Of a DNA stretch of 64,000 bases, positions 20,747 to 29,054 are shown piece by piece (positions within the stretch are counted from its first letter, which is position 1; each line of letters begins with the position of its first letter). The notes below the pieces were generated by a model that was given only the letters and a program-made list of their open reading frames with translations, searched no databases and was not told where the DNA came from. The stretch comes from Thereva unica (Eukaryota > Arthropoda > Insecta > Diptera > Therevidae). The position numbers and the translations under genes are program-made. Where the stretch lies: positions 124,001 through 188,000 of the forward strand of contig CATLJY010000911.1 in NCBI GenBank assembly GCA_949987705.1, given 5' to 3'.

Positions 20747-21252
20747 ATGAGCATACCAAAATTTCTCGAAGAATATTCTAGTATTCTGTTGGAGGAGCAT
20801 AAGGGTAAAATAGAACAACTCTATAGATATGTTCAAGAATATGAAAATGCTGGAAAAGTTATTTCTATACATGGTGTACATTATATGAACTGGCCATGGT
20901 CGAACGATAAAACAACTTGTGGACCAGATACGTGCGGATGTTGTTTTGTGGAGCGGTACAAACGGGAAGTTCAACGCCTAGTAAATTTTTATGTCCTGAT
21001 CACTAAAAGCAGCTGTAGAGAATGCAGAAAGGAGTTCGATTTACACTAGCGCCTGAAGTACACATCATGCATGTATGGGATTTCGCTTATAGAGCTAGCC
21101 GTATGGGGCAATGGCATATAAGCGCCCCTGATAGATGCAGATTTCAACAGAGAGTCATCAATACAGGAAAAATCCTAGAGCCTATATTAAACCAACATCA
21201 TCGTGAAAAAATATATAGCATAAGATTTGAAAATAAAACAAATTTGTTATAA
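20747..21252 (+). pseudogene. Polinton-internal cysteine-rich protein, frameshifted
   Basis: Two overlapping frames (20747-21049 and 21022-21252) appear to be one gene broken by a frameshift around 21030-21050. The first part has a helical N-terminus and a cysteine cluster (TTCGPDTCGCC) and ends with a CRECRKEF pair. The second has HIMHVWDFAYRAS and a cysteine-containing tail. A C-x2-C followed by a His/Trp-rich helix loosely recalls Erv/ALR sulfhydryl oxidases, but spacing and the rest of the domain do not clearly match. Function unknown. Confidence 0.45.
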
Positions 21253-21273
21253 AAAAATGTCTTTTAATTTAAT

Positions 21274-22148
21274 TTATAATACATCGTTAGCATTTATCCA
21301 AGAATTATGTTCTCGTGAGAACCCCAACCATTTAACATAAACTTTATCACCGCTCTTTTTCAATATTTTTTCAACTAGATAGAGATCTGAATGTTTAACT
21401 TTCTGCAATTCCTTTTCATAGAATCCACCTTTAATGGGGTTGCCCTGGTAGTCCTCAAGTTGATATGTCGGTGGTGTGTAGCCTTTTTCAAATAGATGTT
21501 TATATTTGCTTATGCGGACGCGGTCTCCTATTTTATATGCAGGTGAAGGGGCAATTTTGATGTGATTATAGGATGTAGCAAGAAGTAGCTTTTCATTTGT
21601 CCTATTAACATCACAGGGGCGAATTTTAATTGTTCGATGTTTTTTGCATTGTATTGTGATAGAAGTTTTTTCACCATAAAAATCCATTTGTAGGATCCAT
21701 TCATGCTAAATTCCTTCCACATCATGCTCTTTAAAGTTCGGTTGAATCTTTCCACTATTGATGCCTTTAGCGATGTATATGTTGAGTAGTGGTTGATTTT
21801 ATATTTGCTCATTAGCTTTTGAAAGTGAGCGTTGTAGAATTCCTTGCCATCATCCGTTTGCAAATTGCTAGGTGTGCGCCCATCTTTAGATATTGATTGC
21901 ATCGCTTCTGTGACTTCTGGACCGGTTTTTCTTTTAATTGGCATAGCCCAGGCATATTTAGAAAATGCATCAATTACAGTCAGTAAGTAGCGGAATCCTT
22001 TGTTTACATGTTTATATGCATCCATTTCCACCAAGTCAGCCTGCCACAAATCATCCAAACCTTTAATGATAACTCTCCGCCTAGTAAAATTTCGACGAGC
22101 AGGTTTGTGGAGCTCATTTACTACTTGCCTCTTACTCAGAGATACCAT
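21274..22148 (-). pseudogene. Polinton integrase with C-terminal chromodomain, frameshifted
   Basis: This is the retroviral-type integrase that inserts Polinton DNA. The core carries the catalytic Asp in LWQADLVEMDAY, the second in LQTDDGKEF and the Glu in SIVERFNRT (D,D,E order). The frame is lost near 21665 and resumes in the frame that runs to 21274. There an SH3-like basic region is followed by a chromodomain-like end (YLVEKILKK..YVKWLGF..HNSW). One or more indels separate the two halves. The start ATG at 22148 overlaps the end of the fiber-like gene by 17 nt. The usual N-terminal zinc-binding region is not seen. Confidence 0.85.
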
Positions 22149-22451
22149 TTTCAGCCTTCTTATTAATTATGTGTGAGAATATATAATTTTCAATCTTCGC
22201 AATTTCACGATAAATGAACGTCGTTAGATTCTCTACTGCATTGTCAATGCTTTCCCGTATTTCTTCATGGACATAGTTTTTGGTTGCAGCGTCAGCATTT
22301 TCCTTTAGATCACCTAGGTTTTTGATTCTTTTCAAGGCAAGATCATAGTCACCATCTGATTTTAAATTGAAACTGTTTCCTTTTGGTCCAGCAGGACCAC
22401 TGCTCTAAATTTTTGCAGTTTAAAAGATCGACCAAACTTGTCAACGCTCAT
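22132..22451 (-). pseudogene. Polinton fiber-like protein with short collagen-like patch, frameshifted
   Basis: From the ATG at 22451 the start MSVDKFGRS matches the opening of insect Polinton fiber-like proteins as I know them. A shift near 22400 leads to the frame with GPAGPKG (collagen-like triplets), then SDGDYDLALKRIKNLGD and DAATKNYV, a motif shared with tail-fiber/collar proteins. A short coiled segment ends the protein. This could be the trimeric spike of the virus-like particle. One frameshift makes it a likely pseudogene. Confidence 0.6.
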
Positions 22452-22488
22452 TTCCGAAATGTTAATAGTTCTATATGGGTGGGAATAT

Positions 22489-23355
22489 TTATACTATAAT
22501 GTCAGCTTCCCGCAACTCCTCAATGATTGACACTATTTCATTACTATGGCTATTATTTCCAGCTTGCTGCGATGCTATCAATATTCGGAGCCTATCAACT
22601 AGCTCATTGGGGTCATCCCAATATATGTAATCGATATTTTTCTTTGGAATTTGCATTATTCCCGTTTCAGTATGAGGAGTGTGAATCAACTTTTTTATTA
22701 TGTTTCTATATTTGAAGCTATTTGTTCCTTTTATTTGCGGGTTTTCCTTAAAATCACGTCTGTGGGCGCATGTATCATTTACAATTTTTTGATAATTGGA
22801 CAAGTCTTCTTTTGAGTAGCCTCGAGGCTTTTTCATAAAAATTAATTCAGCTAGACCTTCAGTTATCTTATACTGCTTGCCATCTATAAGAAAGTTTTCC
22901 TTATCAACTTTTAATCTCGAATTACCAATATTCCACATATCGTTGTTATAGTAAGCTCCATACGTTTTATCAATTCTCGTGCTATCATTTTCCAGAAGTT
23001 GTTTATATTTGTTTAGTATCTGGTCTGCAGACTCTAATTTCGGTTCTTTTATAGGTGTGACAAACTGATCATCATCATCCTCAGAATAACTCATGCTCGG
23101 TGGCTCTAGCTTTAAGTATTTGTGTGGTGGTGTGTATGCTTCTTCATTGTCCTCTTTTTTAATTTCATCTTCTTCTTTTGGTTCAAGTTTCACTGATGCT
23201 GCTGTTGTTGTGAGCTTCTTCAGCGTACTGGTTATTGGTTTAAATGTTTCCTCTAATTGAGCTTCAGATTCAATTTTACTAGTCTTGAGAGCTTTATATT
23301 TTCTTCGTATAGCCTCACGTGTTTTTATAATGTCCTTCATCAATTTTTCATTCAT
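22489..23355 (-). CDS. Polinton DUF8207-like protein
   Basis: An intact frame; the likely start is MNEKLMKD (23355), with 18 extra upstream codons possible. The N-terminal third is charged, with acidic and proline stretches (low complexity, 22,980-23,250 on the map). The C-terminal half has an order I recognise from Polinton-associated proteins: YG.YY...MWNIGNSRL, then YKITEGLAELIF.KKP, then Y..IV..T..HR. No enzymatic motif is evident. A structural or DNA-associated role is possible but not shown. It lies between the ATPase and fiber-like genes on the same strand. Confidence 0.6.
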   Translation of the reverse strand: MNEKLMKDIIKTREAIRRKYKALKTSKIESEAQLEETFKPITSTLKKLTTTAASVKLEPKEEDEIKKEDNEEAYTPPHKYLKLEPPSMSYSEDDDDQFVTPIKEPKLESADQILNKYKQLLENDSTRIDKTYGAYYNNDMWNIGNSRLKVDKENFLIDGKQYKITEGLAELIFMKKPRGYSKEDLSNYQKIVNDTCAHRRDFKENPQIKGTNSFKYRNIIKKLIHTPHTETGIMQIPKKNIDYIYWDDPNELVDRLRILIASQQAGNNSHSNEIVSIIEELREADIIV

Positions 23356-23525
23356 GTTGCTACACGGGTGGTTACAGCTACAATGATATACAGCTATGCT
23401 AATAAGCATTTATATAGATCCAGATGTACCAGGCAGGTCAACCAGATAGGCCAGCCAGACAGAACAGCCAGACAGACCATCCAGGCAGAGCTGATAGACC
23501 TGGTCAGCTGATTAGGCGGGCTCCT

Positions 23526-24209
23526 TCATAGGCTCATGAACGCATCAAAGCCTTTTCGATATCGACCTTTGCCCATGGGGCTGTCCTTATCAATTACTAA
23601 GAATCCATATTTGTCTTTCCAACAGTTTGCACACGCTTTTCTGAACTTTGCGAATTTCATATCACTATTCACATGATCATTGTATATATGCTTCAGGTTC
23701 AAATCATCTTGTTTGAATATGATCAGAAAGTTTGCATTATCTCGGATTAGATGCTTTGGTATATGAGTATAAGTTTGGCAGAGGTAAAAGCTGTCAATGT
23801 CGTTATGCCTCCCCATACAAAAGTAAGCTCTAATATTATTTTGTTTATCGCAGGCTACATCATCAAAGATGAAAACTGAATTTGGCTTTGCTTCCTCCGG
23901 TGGTATAACATCGTGGTTGTTAGAAAACGTATAATAGCCCAAACCTGATATGTGAGCTACAACTTCTCCTAAATACTCGTACTTCGGCTGACTTAGCGAC
24001 TTTGAGTAAATGTATATATTCTCGAATCTCAGACCGTTAGGATGCTCCAGTAAACTTAGCATAACATTTGTCTTGCCACAATTCGACGGTCCAACAATAA
24101 TCCCTCTTATACTGTTTGGTAGCAGCACCCCATGCTTCTTTGATGTACTTGTAATTTCCACATCAGTATTTCTAACTGGTAGACACGCTTGTCGCTTGAC
24201 AAACTTCAT
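23526..24209 (-). CDS. Polinton packaging ATPase (FtsK/HerA-like)
   Basis: The start is taken at MKFVKRQACLPV (24209), because upstream codons look like TIR-proximal noncoding sequence. A Walker A motif GPSNCGKTN lies near residue 45 and a Walker B strand SVFIFDDV near residue 110. QTYTHIPKHLIRDNANF then forms the sensor region. This family pumps DNA into virus-like capsids. About 227 aa are open with no frameshift, close to the family's usual size. First in the minus-strand gene series after the right TIR. Confidence 0.85.
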   Translation of the reverse strand: MKFVKRQACLPVRNTDVEITSTSKKHGVLLPNSIRGIIVGPSNCGKTNVMLSLLEHPNGLRFENIYIYSKSLSQPKYEYLGEVVAHISGLGYYTFSNNHDVIPPEEAKPNSVFIFDDVACDKQNNIRAYFCMGRHNDIDSFYLCQTYTHIPKHLIRDNANFLIIFKQDDLNLKHIYNDHVNSDMKFAKFRKACANCWKDKYGFLVIDKDSPMGKGRYRKGFDAFMSL

Positions 24210-24404
24210 GTTGTACACTACCCAATCCCTATAAATACCCGTACTTTTATAGATTTTAATCAGTCTTACTGTACCTAAACCTATAAAATGATTGACCATA
24301 GTAAGAAACGCACCATTCATCGAAGAGCTGCCACAATATTTCAAAAATCATGCTAAATATTTCACAACAACAACATCGCCCTCACTTAAGAAAGAATCAT
24401 TTTC

Positions 24405-24619
24405 TTACGTTTCATACAAACTCGGGACCTTGGTCTAGAGCTTCCACAAATTTTTTCCCAAACAAAAAGGGTACCCACAATTTTTTTTTTTTTACATGAC
24501 TAACGCTTATCTTTTTTCTTACGTTTCATACAAACAGGGGCCTTCTCTTACGTTTCATACAAACTGGGGCCTTGTGGTCCAGAATTTCCACCAATTTTTT
24601 CCATACAAAAAGGGGACCC
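24405..24619 (-). repeat. Extra partial copies of the TIR inside the right end
   Basis: Blocks with CTTACGTTTCATACAAAC, GGGGCCTTGTGGTCCAGAA and TTTTTTCTTTACATGACTAACG recur two to three times in tandem ahead of the terminal copy. The right terminus was therefore expanded by partial duplication; the left terminus has only one copy. Confidence 0.75.
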
Positions 24620-24719
24620 CACAAATTTTTTCTTTACATGACTAACGCTTATCTTTTTCTTACGTTTCATACAAACAGGGGCCTTGTGGTCCAGAATCCC
24701 CACATTTATACTACATACT
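24620..24719 (-). repeat. Polinton right terminal inverted repeat
   Basis: Reverse complement of 18565-18662, with a 4-nt insertion near the tip and a slightly shorter A-run. It ends TTTATACTACATACT, immediately followed by the GGCCAC duplication. Confidence 0.85.
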
Positions 24720-24725
24720 GGCCAC

Positions 24726-24960
24726 GAGTATACTGGACAGTAAGAACAATGGGAGAAGCGTGTTGTGGCTTGGACCACTATCTAGTCAAGGTGAAATTGA
24801 GAGCCCGGATAGCAACCAAAACCCTTCGAGGTCAAACTAAACCAAAATACGATACAGATAAGCTTAAGCTGGAAGAAATAAGAGATGCCGAAGTAATCTG
24901 GGGATAACGCAAAGCAAAAAGAAGAATAACACGTCTGTTCGGGTCAAAGATTTATTTAGA
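24726..24960 (+). pseudogene. RTE-type endonuclease remnant, right half
   Basis: The sequence continues the remnant interrupted at 18558. The text LDHYLVKVKLRAR corresponds to the DHxLV histidine motif that ends RTE endonucleases. A charged linker (KPKYDTDKL) then leads toward RT. The frame closes at 24907 and is not continued beyond about 24960. Confidence 0.65.
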
Positions 24961-25399
24961 ACTCATCTGATAACAACGATAGCAATTATTATTGCTTTGA
25001 AATAGGAGAGATCGACACAAAGCGGCTTATATTTTTCGGATCTATTTTTTTTGTTCATTTTTTGAATGTAAATAAGAGAGCCTCTACAGTTCGGCTAGCC
25101 TGATATTTAATCGACTCGATTAAACCAGTGTATATCTCCCTTTATAAAATTGTTCATATACAAAACGTTAAATATCGTCGATTCTACTGCATACATATGA
25201 ATCTTATATATTCAAAAATAATTTACAATATGGTATAATCGTACAATTATATTATTAAAATTAGTTTTTTTTATATATATTAAAATCGACTACACTTTAA
25301 GAGAACAACTTTTTTTTTCTCATAATACGATTGAAACTTTTAAATTAAATATTAATACATTTCATAGAGAAGTGAGTACATCTTACATTTTTTATAATA
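24961..25399. other. No gene seen
   Basis: AT-rich, with T-runs at about 25300 and a possible TATA box stretch, and no recognisable coding or inverted-repeat structure up to the MITE. Confidence 0.4.
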
Positions 25400-26285
25400 G
25401 GGGTATTCATAAAAACGAGTAAATTTACACATTCCGTATACCCGTATTTTTTTAGTTAATTTTTTCCATTGCTATAAAATAAAACATTGTAGTTAACCAA
25501 ATAAAGAAATTGATTAGAATTTTTAAAATATATTCTTCATAAATTTTATTCTCACCTCTTCCATCTTGCACACAATTGACATTTGAAGATTTTACACATA
25601 TACGAAGTTTACACCACAAAATTTCAGCGTAAACTTATCCAGTCTGCGTATTTCACTTTCCATACAAATTTTGACAGTTCATTTACGAGATTGGAAACTT
25701 ATACGATTTACCCGGCTTACTAGGGATTTATACCGGAGACAGACTTGTGGTATAGTAATTGAGATCGGGATATTGTAATATTGCCATATTGCAATATAAA
25801 AATGTGAAGACACACTTGCATTAGTATACTGAGTTATTTGGTTGTCATTTATCTGTCAGATTTGCAAATCGAAAAAAATTATTGTGCTGCAGTTAAATTG
25901 AAGTTAAATATGAATAGAAATATTGTGAAATTATTATTAATTTATATTAAAAATAAAAGTGAAATAGAAAAGGATAAACAACTTAACTCCTTCAACTGAC
26001 ATAAAAATCTTTGATGCCAAAATTGAAGAATTAAAATTCTGTTCGAAATTATCATTTTGGGTTATGCCCAGACTATTCTTCGGTTTAAATCTAGGGTATA
26101 CTGAGCTATACCACTAAGTTTTTCTCAATTGGGATATTGAGTTTCAATGTTGAGTATACTGAGTGTATACCGCGAATTTTTCTCAGTATATAGAGACACA
26201 CCTGAAGTATATTGCAATATTGCTCATATTGTAATTACTATACCACAAGTGTGTCTCCGGTATTACACGTTTTCATGAATACCCC
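25400..26285. mobile_element. Inverted-repeat (MITE-like) element, outer
   Basis: The tips GGGGTATTCATAAAAACG (25400) and its near inverse CGTTTTCATGAATACCCC (ending 26285) are flanked by TAATA on both sides (25395-25399; 26286-26290). The interior is noncoding and holds a second inverted-repeat element. Confidence 0.7.
25731..26264. mobile_element. Inverted-repeat element nested in the outer one
   Basis: The ends TACCGGAGACAGACTTGTGG and its inverse CCACAAGTGTGTCTCCGGTA pair over about 35 nt including GTATAGTAATT. Inside are further short palindromes (GTATACTGAG and CAATATTGC-like). It sits in the right half of the outer element, so it inserted later. Target duplication not resolved. Confidence 0.65.
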
Positions 26286-26499
26286 TAATATTTATGTTTC
26301 GTTTATCGACCGGGGTTTATGAAGCAGACTCTCAAAATTGTCAAAAAATTTTTTTATTTATTTTCTATTACAGGTAATAGTCGACGTTTCACAAAAATAA
26401 ACACATTTTTTATAATATCTTTGGAAATGTTTGATACGATACTAGCTTACAGTAATATAACAACTAAGTTAAGACTTTTCTGTCGAAACCATGTTCAAA

Positions 26500-26700
26500 C
26501 CTCTGAGACACATAAAATATATGACTTCATATTGGCCGGTGAACAGATTCCATCATACGGTAAACGCGTTAGTTGTAACACGTTAACGTCTTTAATCATA
26601 TATCTATCTTTGTCTAATACTTCATACACTTCGTAAGGCCCACGATACTTCGGTTAAAGTTTTTTGTTTATCCCCGGAATTTTTACAACATTTTGACGTG
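26500..26700 (-). pseudogene. Ty3/gypsy integrase C-terminal remnant
   Basis: Minus-strand translation gives a PKYRGPYEVYEVLDKDRYMI segment followed by LPYDGICSPANMK. This is the GPY/F-type C-terminal module of insect gypsy-type integrases. The rest of the element is not visible on either side, and stops interrupt the frame. Confidence 0.6.
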
Positions 26701-26842
26701 ACAACGTCTATTAAAACGATGAACGCCGGCTGCATGCACGAAAAATGATGACTCATTGTCCCGTTATGTCCCGTTATGTCCCGTTATCTCCCGAAGTAAT
26801 TTTAAAAAATTGATCGTAGTAATCTTAAAAATTTGATTAAAA

Positions 26843-27085
26843 TTGTCAATATTAATTAGATTAAATTATTGTCAAATAGTCAACAATAAGCAAAGCAAGC
26901 CAAACACTCTGTCTCCTAACTGGGTGCCGGTGTATAAGAAAATAGTGAACATTACACTGACGAAAACCGTGAAATGCAAACGAAAACAGTTTCCTTGCGT
27001 TCCTGCTTGTGCTATTACCATTCACAAGTCGCAAGGTGGGACGTTTACTGTTATTATCTATAATATAAAAATAAGTCGGGTTTTC
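26843..27085 (+). pseudogene. Helitron Pif1-type helicase, C-terminal remnant
   Basis: The frame contains WVPVYKKI, a KCKRKQFP strand, then [13 protein letters not shown], the highly conserved helicase motif VI region of Helitron Pif1-like proteins. Upstream rolling-circle Rep and most helicase motifs are missing. Confidence 0.75.
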
Positions 27086-27187
27086 CTTCCAGACGCTATA
27101 ATTAGAGAACGCACGATCCGATTTCCACGGTTTTGCATTCGTTGGAAAGGTCTCGGGCTCCGTGAGGTTTATAGCAAAAAAATTTCA

Positions 27188-28360
27188 AAAGCAGGCGCTT
27201 GGTCCATAGCAGCCATCTCAAGAGGGCGGATTACCATTTTCTTTACAACCCCTCGACATGGATATCAAATGAAAGGTTATGGTAAGTAGAACACCAAAAG
27301 CAATATAGTATACTCAATATATCGTTTGGTCCATGGCAGTCATCACAAGAGAGCAGATGACCATTTTCTTCACAACCCATTCGAAATGGGTATCCAATGA
27401 AAGAGTATGATAAGTAGAACAATATAAGAAATATAGTATACTCAATATGTCGCTTGGTCCATAGCGGCCACCTCAAGAATGCGGATTACCATTTTCTTCA
27501 CAACACCTTCGACATGGATATCGAATGAAAGAGTATGATAAGTAGAACACCATAGGCAATAAAGTATACTCAATATATCGTTTGGTCCATGGCGATCATC
27601 TCAAGCGGGCGGATTACCATTTTCTTCACAACCCCTTCGAGATGGGTATCAAATGAGAGAGTATGATAAGTAGAACACATAAGCAATATAGTATACTCAA
27701 TATATATCGTTTGGTCCATAGCGGCCATCTCCAGAGGTTGGATTACCGATATTTTCACACCTCTCGATATGGATTTCAAATGAAAGGGTATGATAAGTAG
27801 AACACCATAAGCAATATAGTATACTCAATATATCGTTTGGTCCATGGCGGTCATCTCAAGAGGGAGGATGATCATTTTCTTCACTCCCCCCTCGACATTG
27901 GTATCAAATGAAAGGGCATTATAAGAAGAATGCCATAGACCATGTCTTTAGATTCATGGCGGCCATCTCAAGAGGGCGGATTGCGATTTTCTTCACAACA
28001 CCAGAGACATGGGTATCAAATGAAAGGCTATGAAAAGTAGAACACCATAAGCAATATAGTATACTCAATTTATAATTTGGTCCATGGCGGCCATCTCAAA
28101 AGGGCGGTTTACCATTTTCTTCACAACTCCTTCTAGATGGGTATCAAATGAGAGAGTATGATAAGTAGAACACCATATGCAATATAGTATACTCAATATA
28201 TCGTTTGGTCCATAGCGGCCATCTCAAGAGTGCGGATTAATATTTTCTTCACAACCCCTTCGACATGGGTATCAAATGAAAGAGTATGATAAGTAGAACA
28301 CCATAGGCAATATAGTATACTCAATATATCATTTGGTCCATGGCGGTCATCTCCCGAAAT
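27188..28360 (+). repeat. Tandem array, about 9 units of about 128 bp
   Basis: Units recur at anchors (TACTCAATAT) near 27312, 27439, 27568, 27694, 27822, (degenerate 27942), 28062, 28190 and 28318, a spacing of 126-129 nt. Each contains GGCCATCTCAAGAGGGCGGA, TTTTCTTCACAACCCC, GACATGGGTATCAAATGAAA and GATAAGTAGAACACCA. Frames inside it are by-products. Confidence 0.9.
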
Positions 28361-28442
28361 CAATTTTCCCAGATTTGTTCTTTTTTCACTATAGCTTTTT
28401 CCTATCGCAGACTGTGTCCTCATAATCTTATTTTATTGAAAG

Positions 28443-28471
28443 GCGTTGCAACGCACGCGGGTTTTTGCTAG
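28443..28471 (+). other. Helitron 3' terminal hairpin and CTAG end
   Basis: The perfect palindrome GCGTTGCAACGC (28443-28454) is followed 13 nt later by CTAG (28468-28471) and then T. A short hairpin ahead of CTRR with a T outside is the defining Helitron 3' end. Confidence 0.8.
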
Positions 28472-28674
28472 TTTAATATAAATGATTCAAGTTTATTTAT
28501 AAAAGTATGCAATCATTTCATCAATGTTTTCTCATGACGTTGTCACGTTAAACTATCGACCGTAAACCCTCTTTACAGACAACAAATTTTTTTAATCATA
28601 ACTAAGTCACCTTTATGATATTTTCAAGGTGGTTTGTGCCTCTTGTGGTAATATTTTTTTTTTACTCTTTGAAG

Positions 28675-29000
28675 CGTGCAGACGTGTATTAATTTTCACC
28701 ACCGTCCGGAATTTTTTACCCTCGTATCCGAAGAAGTTTTTTGTGATTTCTTTGTTTACATAACTTACACTAGTGTATGCGTTAGTGTTCTTAGTGGTCC
28801 ACCCCTCGCAAAACCCCCCGTGATTGGAATTTGGACTCTGCAGACGTGTATGTAGTTAGTTCAGTACCGTCCGCATAACGCCTCAGAAGTAGTTTGTGAA
28901 CTCTGTTTTTGTTTTTATTAATTCACTAGTGCCATCCTTTAGTGATAATTACTTAGCCATTATACAAATTATTAAAATAATTGAACTTTGGACTCTCGTC
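28675..29000 (+). repeat. Two 5'-UTR monomers, about 165 bp each
   Basis: GCAGACGTGTAT recurs at about 28678 and 28840. Each copy is followed by CACCGTCCG/TACCGTCCG, GAAG(AA)GTT..TTGTGA and CACTAGTG, and ends ATTTGGACTCT/CTTTGGACTCT. Tandem promoter monomers ahead of ORF1 would fit several non-LTR families. Confidence 0.65.
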
Positions 29001-29054
29001 AGCCGCATCGCCACGGAAACTTGAGTGTTTTTTTTACGGAAATAATAAACAACA

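Larger units (their letters stand above)
18565..24719. mobile_element. Polinton/Maverick-derived element with TIRs and 6-bp duplication
   Basis: Terminal inverted repeats of about 100 bp (18565-18662; 24620-24719) start AGTA and share GTATAAATGTGGGGATTCTG. They differ by a 4-nt indel near the tip and a few A-run changes. GGCCAC lies directly outside both ends (18559-18564 and 24720-24725), the 6-bp duplication expected of Polintons. Inside are integrase, a fiber-like gene, a DUF8207-like gene and a packaging ATPase on the minus strand, and two small genes on the plus strand. DNA polymerase B and capsid genes are missing, so at 6.2 kb this is an internally deleted derivative. The right end also has extra partial TIR copies (24405-24620). 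Confidence 0.88.
26750..28471 (+). mobile_element. Helitron fragment with 3' terminus
   Basis: A helicase remnant (26843-27085), a tandem array (27188-28360) and a classical Helitron 3' end (28443-28471) lie in the same orientation. The 5' boundary is not seen; it may be near the repeated TCCCGTTATG at 26758-26790. A GACGTGACAACGTC motif at about 26697 recurs inverted near 28540, outside the 3' end, possibly a second Helitron-type end in the opposite direction. Confidence 0.65.

Noticed and set aside
27243..28423. Repeated short minus-strand frames (RWPLWTK and similar)
   Set aside because: They recur with the 128-bp tandem unit and are by-products of the repeat.
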